In this document: piece after piece, positions 60,291 to 64,000 of the stretch | Layout: the number at the start of each line of letters is the position of its first letter | Position numbering within the stretch: the stretch's first letter is position 1 | Origin: Manis javanica | Taxonomy: Eukaryota; Chordata; Mammalia; Pholidota; Manidae | Direction: 5' to 3' | Length of the DNA: 64,000 nt | Assembly: GCF_040802235.1 (NCBI RefSeq) | Contig: NC_133167.1 | Location: forward strand, 8,920,501-8,984,500 | Position numbers and translations under genes: made by a program | Notes under the pieces: model-generated | Databases searched by the model: none | Seen by the model: the letters and a program-made list of their open reading frames with translations, nothing else | Told to the model about the DNA's origin: nothing

Positions 60291-61052
60291 TAAGATCACT
60301 AGGAAAGAGTACCAGAGTGAAAGTGGGTGGACTTCAGATGGGGAGGTGAGCAGGGACCTGAAGACTTCCGGCTGGAGGACTGGGTTGTTGTGCGCCAGGA
60401 CAGGAAGAAAGTGGAAGTCACGTGCTGGTGGGGCGGGATCGCGCCATGGGGATTCAAGTGGAGATGAACTTCAGTTAGTGCATTCTACACCTCACCTCAG
60501 CTAATAGATTGAATCAGCGGTTCCATGACTCTGTAATGTAGGTTTTTGCTCAGATGAATTTCCATGCTAGTTATTAAAATTTTCTAATCCACAGACTAAA
60601 ATTTAACCCACAGTCACATTCCCAGAATGCTGTGTGGCTGTAGAGACCAGTAAACAAGAAATTGTTGTCACCTTTTAGTTGGCTTATTTGCAAACCTCCA
60701 AATTGCTAAAGAGGCTGTTCACAAAACTGAAATCCCTTTATTATTAAACTAGTCCATGTGGAAATACACCATGGACAAATGATCTTTTAATAAGGTGATT
60801 TTCTACTTTCCTAAGTCAAAAGGCCCTTTAACAGTTTGAAATTCTGATGTTGTGGTTTCCTTACATTGGAGCCAAGCAACTCTTATAATTTTTTCAGAAA
60901 TATGGCTTGATGGGGGAATTTCAGCTTGACTCAATGCATATTACATGGTGTTTCTTGCATTGAGATGACTGGAAATCCCTTAAGGACAGAATAATAAACA
61001 TATAAAGTAGTCCTTAGATCAAGCTTAATTTTAGGCAGACAGACCTACTCCG

Positions 61053-61080
61053 ACACACACACACACACACACACACACAC
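61053..61080 (+). repeat. (AC)14 microsatellite
   Basis: Uninterrupted AC dinucleotides, the longest pure repeat in the window, in intergenic DNA 5.9 kb beyond the DNER poly(A) signal. Confidence 0.92.
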
Positions 61081-61126
61081 ATTCTGTGGAGGAGCAGAGT
61101 TTTAAAACCAATGAATGAGACTAGGG

Positions 61127-61325
61127 TTTCTCAAGCTCTGTGCTGTTCACATTTCGGTCTGGATTATTCCTTGTGGGGCTGTCCTGTGCTGTGTAGGATG
61201 TTTGGCAGCATCCCTGACCTCTACCCACTAGAAGCCAGTAGTACCTTCCAATTATGACAACCAAAAATGTCTCCAGATATTGTCATCCATGGTTGGGGGG
61301 ACAAAATCATCCATGGTTGAGATCC
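61127..61325. mobile_element. MER20 hAT-Charlie MITE
   Basis: 'ttcggtctggattattccttgtggggctgtcctgtgctgtgtaggatgtttggcagcatccctgacctctacccactagaagccagtagtacc' in outline, then 'tatgacaaccaaaaatgtctccagatattg' and 'gacaaaatc', are MER20 in clear order. Better preserved than 19834. Confidence 0.85.
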
Positions 61326-61659
61326 AGTGAATTAGACAATCTTGTATTCCTTTTCATTTTTTCGTCTGTCCATACATTCTTTCACCTATTCAGTTCCTTC
61401 CTTCTGTTCATACTACAGATTGTCACTGGGCATCTGTTGTGGGTGGTGTAGGTGGTGTGCTCAAACACCTCCTCACAACCTCCTGGTGTTTCATGATAGG
61501 TTTGGGGGTGTGCAGCCAACAATGTACTACTAATTCAAAGTACTAAATTCTGTAAATGTCTTGCTTTTTTTGTGATTTAAAATCATGCAAGGTTTTCTTT
61601 GTAATAAGTTGACTTGTACTCAACAGTCCAATAAAAATAGCTGGCCAAGGGTTAATTGA

Positions 61660-61850
61660 TTTGTCCAAATTATCTACTTTTATCAACACAACAATCCAAT
61701 GAGGTAGGAACTTTTTAAATTACCATTTTAGGTGGAGAAACCAAGTCCTAGAGAGTTTAGTTTTCCACGGTCCCACAGTTTTTAAGACATGGAACCAGAG
61801 CTCCTGTTCACAATCACCATCCAGCCACCCATCCATCATTAATTCATTAG
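61660..61850 (-). repeat. MIR SINE, antisense
   Basis: 'caatccaatgaggtaggaac', 'taccattttaggtggagaaaccaagtcctagagag' and 'ggtcccacag', then 'ggaaccagagctcctgttcac', follow the MIR reverse complement. Confidence 0.75.
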
Positions 61851-64000
61851 ACCTTCATTAGTTCATTGGGCAAGTATTCACTAAATGTCTATTGTGTGCA
61901 GTAAGCTCTTCCCTTACAGCTTTCTAAGCTTGCGTTGTGAAAGGAAGAAGAGATGTGCCATGACCGCAGATGGGGCGGGATTTCTTCACAATCCGGGACA
62001 CCGTGAGCTTCCTCGGGGATGCTGTGTCTGTGTCTCTAACCGTACTGGGTGCAGGGAAGCTCTCTTCTGAGTCTCAGTTCAAAAGGCAAAAAACAAGAGT
62101 TGGCTCTGAGCTTTGTGCTTGGGAGTGACGCTCCCCGCAGGGCAGGGGAATATTGGGCCTCTGCTGCTGTCTTTTCACTTTCCCCACTGGGCTGCTCCCG
62201 GCTGCTGACCTTGGGCCGCGTGAGAAGAGCAGTGGATATGAAGGCACTTTCAGAGAGACAGCCGAGCCCCCTGTGCTGAGTCACGCTTCCCGTGGTGGAG
62301 AGGCGAAGAGTGTGTGGAAATTACTCTGCAGATGATGTGACTGAGAAAGACTGGACAGTGGCCTCCCTAAGGTCAGTGGGACGTCAGCACTACTAAAAGA
62401 AGCAGAAGGTGGGCTCATGTGGCTGGGAGGACAGGCCGCACATTTCCTGGAACATTGAGCACACTCAATGCCTAGGAACCCATTATCATTCCTACCGGGC
62501 CTTTGTCTCCATTGGCCATCCTGAGGCCAGCTGTATGCACAGAAGGCAAGGGGTCAGGAGCTGGCTTCAGAAGTGCCGCTTCACATAGCTCTGCTTGCTT
62601 ACCACATGGACATGTCAGCACAGCTCCACTTACAGAGGACTCCTGAGTACTTGAGCTCTTAACTCAGCGGATCAAGTGCAGCTAGCTTTCCGTGCAGGAT
62701 AATATTCATGTGGAAAGGCTTCCTGTCCTCAAATCAGGCATCCGGGGACATGACTCATAGGCTTTGTTCTCTGTATGAATTTTAAGGTGTGCTGCAGATG
62801 GATTAAACTTAATTCTCAAAAGCCCCAGATGCCACTTACGAGACATAATTGTGCAATAGAATACAAACTTCAGTGCAAACAGTTTTCAATGTGGAATTGT
62901 CTATTTTGGAGCTAGCGGATATGTCTGAAGCCCCACAGTTAAGTTGATGATCACTGTACAACTAGGGTGTTTGCCTTGCAGAGTCAGCCTTCATTGAAAG
63001 GCTCTGACTATTTTCTCCCCATAAAGGATAGGTGACCTCCATGCCCTTTGTCATCGTACTTCTCTTAAAGGCAATCACCACTCAACACAGGCAGGACCAA
63101 TGACCAGCTGTTTTCTTCCAAGGAAAATGCATTCCCAGATCCATTGCTTCCAAGGCACCAAACAGCTTTTCCTTTAGCCCTTTTTTGTTCAGGTGCATAC
63201 TTGACCAGCTTGTGTGGTCCTTCTGGGTGGAAACTGCATCTTTTATTCTTGTCCCACTCATCCAAGGTAGCCACTATCGGTTGAGCGGTTATCTTTGCAC
63301 ACTCCCCCCTGTGTCTCTCCCACCCCATCACGGAGTTGAGGTAGCTGAAGCTGCTGTGACCCTTTCCCAGCCCCTTCTGATCCCTTACCTGACTCCTTTA
63401 TCTTCATTATTCCAAATGAATGTGCTTGTATCAAATCAATTTCCCAAGCTTTCCCAATTATGGGAATTGCTGCCATGCTTGTGAAAATGATCTTCAGTGG
63501 AGAGTGATTCAATAAACACCTGGCTGGGACTGCTGTGGCCCACGTTCTAATAGCTTTGGGTGAACTATTGATGCCCGTCTATTGTGCCTCAAAAAACTAC
63601 ACTGGGGAGGAGGTGGGTGGAGGGTGGAGAACGCAGAAGAGGCAGACACAATGTTCTGTGTGCTCAGGGCTGGGCCTGCAGCCCAGCAGGGCCTCTGGGT
63701 CAGCTCAAAGTGGGAAGGCTTCTATCTTTAGGGAGGGAGTAATAAAACAAATGAAGCCAGTTATTTCTGCTCCAGCCCCGACTGTCCTCCTTACACCCTA
63801 CTCATCAGTTTAGCTACTGCCTAAGGATTGGCCCAAAAACTCATGCTGAGCAGTTTGCCCTCAAGGCATTTTGAAAGGTCCTCTTGGGCTTGCAGGGACC
63901 TTGCGAGTGCCAAGGACCAGGTTCAACAAAGCGGGAAATTTTGTCAGCACATTTGTACATCTAAATCTAGTTGTGACAGGAACTAACCCTAATCTCTAAG

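Larger units (their letters stand above)
55136..64000. other. intergenic DNA downstream of DNER
   Basis: No gene supported on either strand. Contains an L1 with a nested Tigger (57550-58860), an L1 3' end (59815-60290), MER20, MIR and an (AC)n repeat. Stretches 55140-57540 and 61860-64000 hold nothing I can name. Short frames such as 59379-59762 or 63185-63484 show no domain. In human, PID1 lies further out on this side of DNER; none of it is visible here. Confidence 0.8.

Noticed and set aside
1-64000. CRISPR arrays, operons, tRNA or rRNA genes
   Set aside because: Nothing of the kind is visible; the sequence is vertebrate nuclear DNA with spliced exons and mammalian repeats.

Overview
The window is a piece of a placental-mammal nuclear genome. 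Evidence: canonical GT-AG introns of 5.8 to 10 kb or more around short exons, a vertebrate AATAAA polyadenylation signal, and a dense population of mammalian fossil repeats (MIR, L2, L1M, MER5A, MER20, Tigger, MaLR LTRs). I found no Alu, rodent B1/B2, carnivore tRNA-SINE, ruminant Bov-tA/BovB, pig PRE-1 or equine ERE copy. I therefore cannot name the species, and a SINE-poor lineage is only a weak inference.

The only gene I can support is DNER (delta/notch-like EGF repeat-containing transmembrane protein) on the + strand. The window carries its last five coding exons: 21277-21399, 31418-31531, 40140-40271, 48081-48327 and 54124-54235 (stop codon). They join in frame into 242 C-terminal residues: three complete EGF-like modules (the third calcium-binding), a short juxtamembrane stretch, one membrane-spanning helix, and a cytoplasmic tail with a tyrosine-based sorting motif. 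Introns entering the first four exons are phase 1 and the last is phase 2. The 3' UTR runs to about 55135, with a poly(A) signal at 55110-55115.

Layout: 1-21276 is the 3' part of a large intron with no exon I could find. 21400-31417, 31532-40139, 40272-48080 and 48328-54123 are the next four introns. 55136-64000 is downstream intergenic DNA without a recognisable gene. All of these stretches are mostly fossil transposons and unassigned single-copy sequence.

The best structural observations are three transposon histories. At 18520-19600 an L1 has a 5' inversion of the twin-priming type. At 42876-43342 an older L1 is split by a polyadenylated retroviral-LTR transcript copy flanked by a perfect 13-bp duplication. 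At 57550-58860 an L1 is interrupted by a Tigger-type DNA element. Two CTCF-like sites, a 15-bp inverted repeat, a homeodomain-type TAAT cluster and a G-rich tract after a splice donor are weaker leads. I saw no sign of a wholly new gene system. Most open frames here are chance frames or pieces of repeats.
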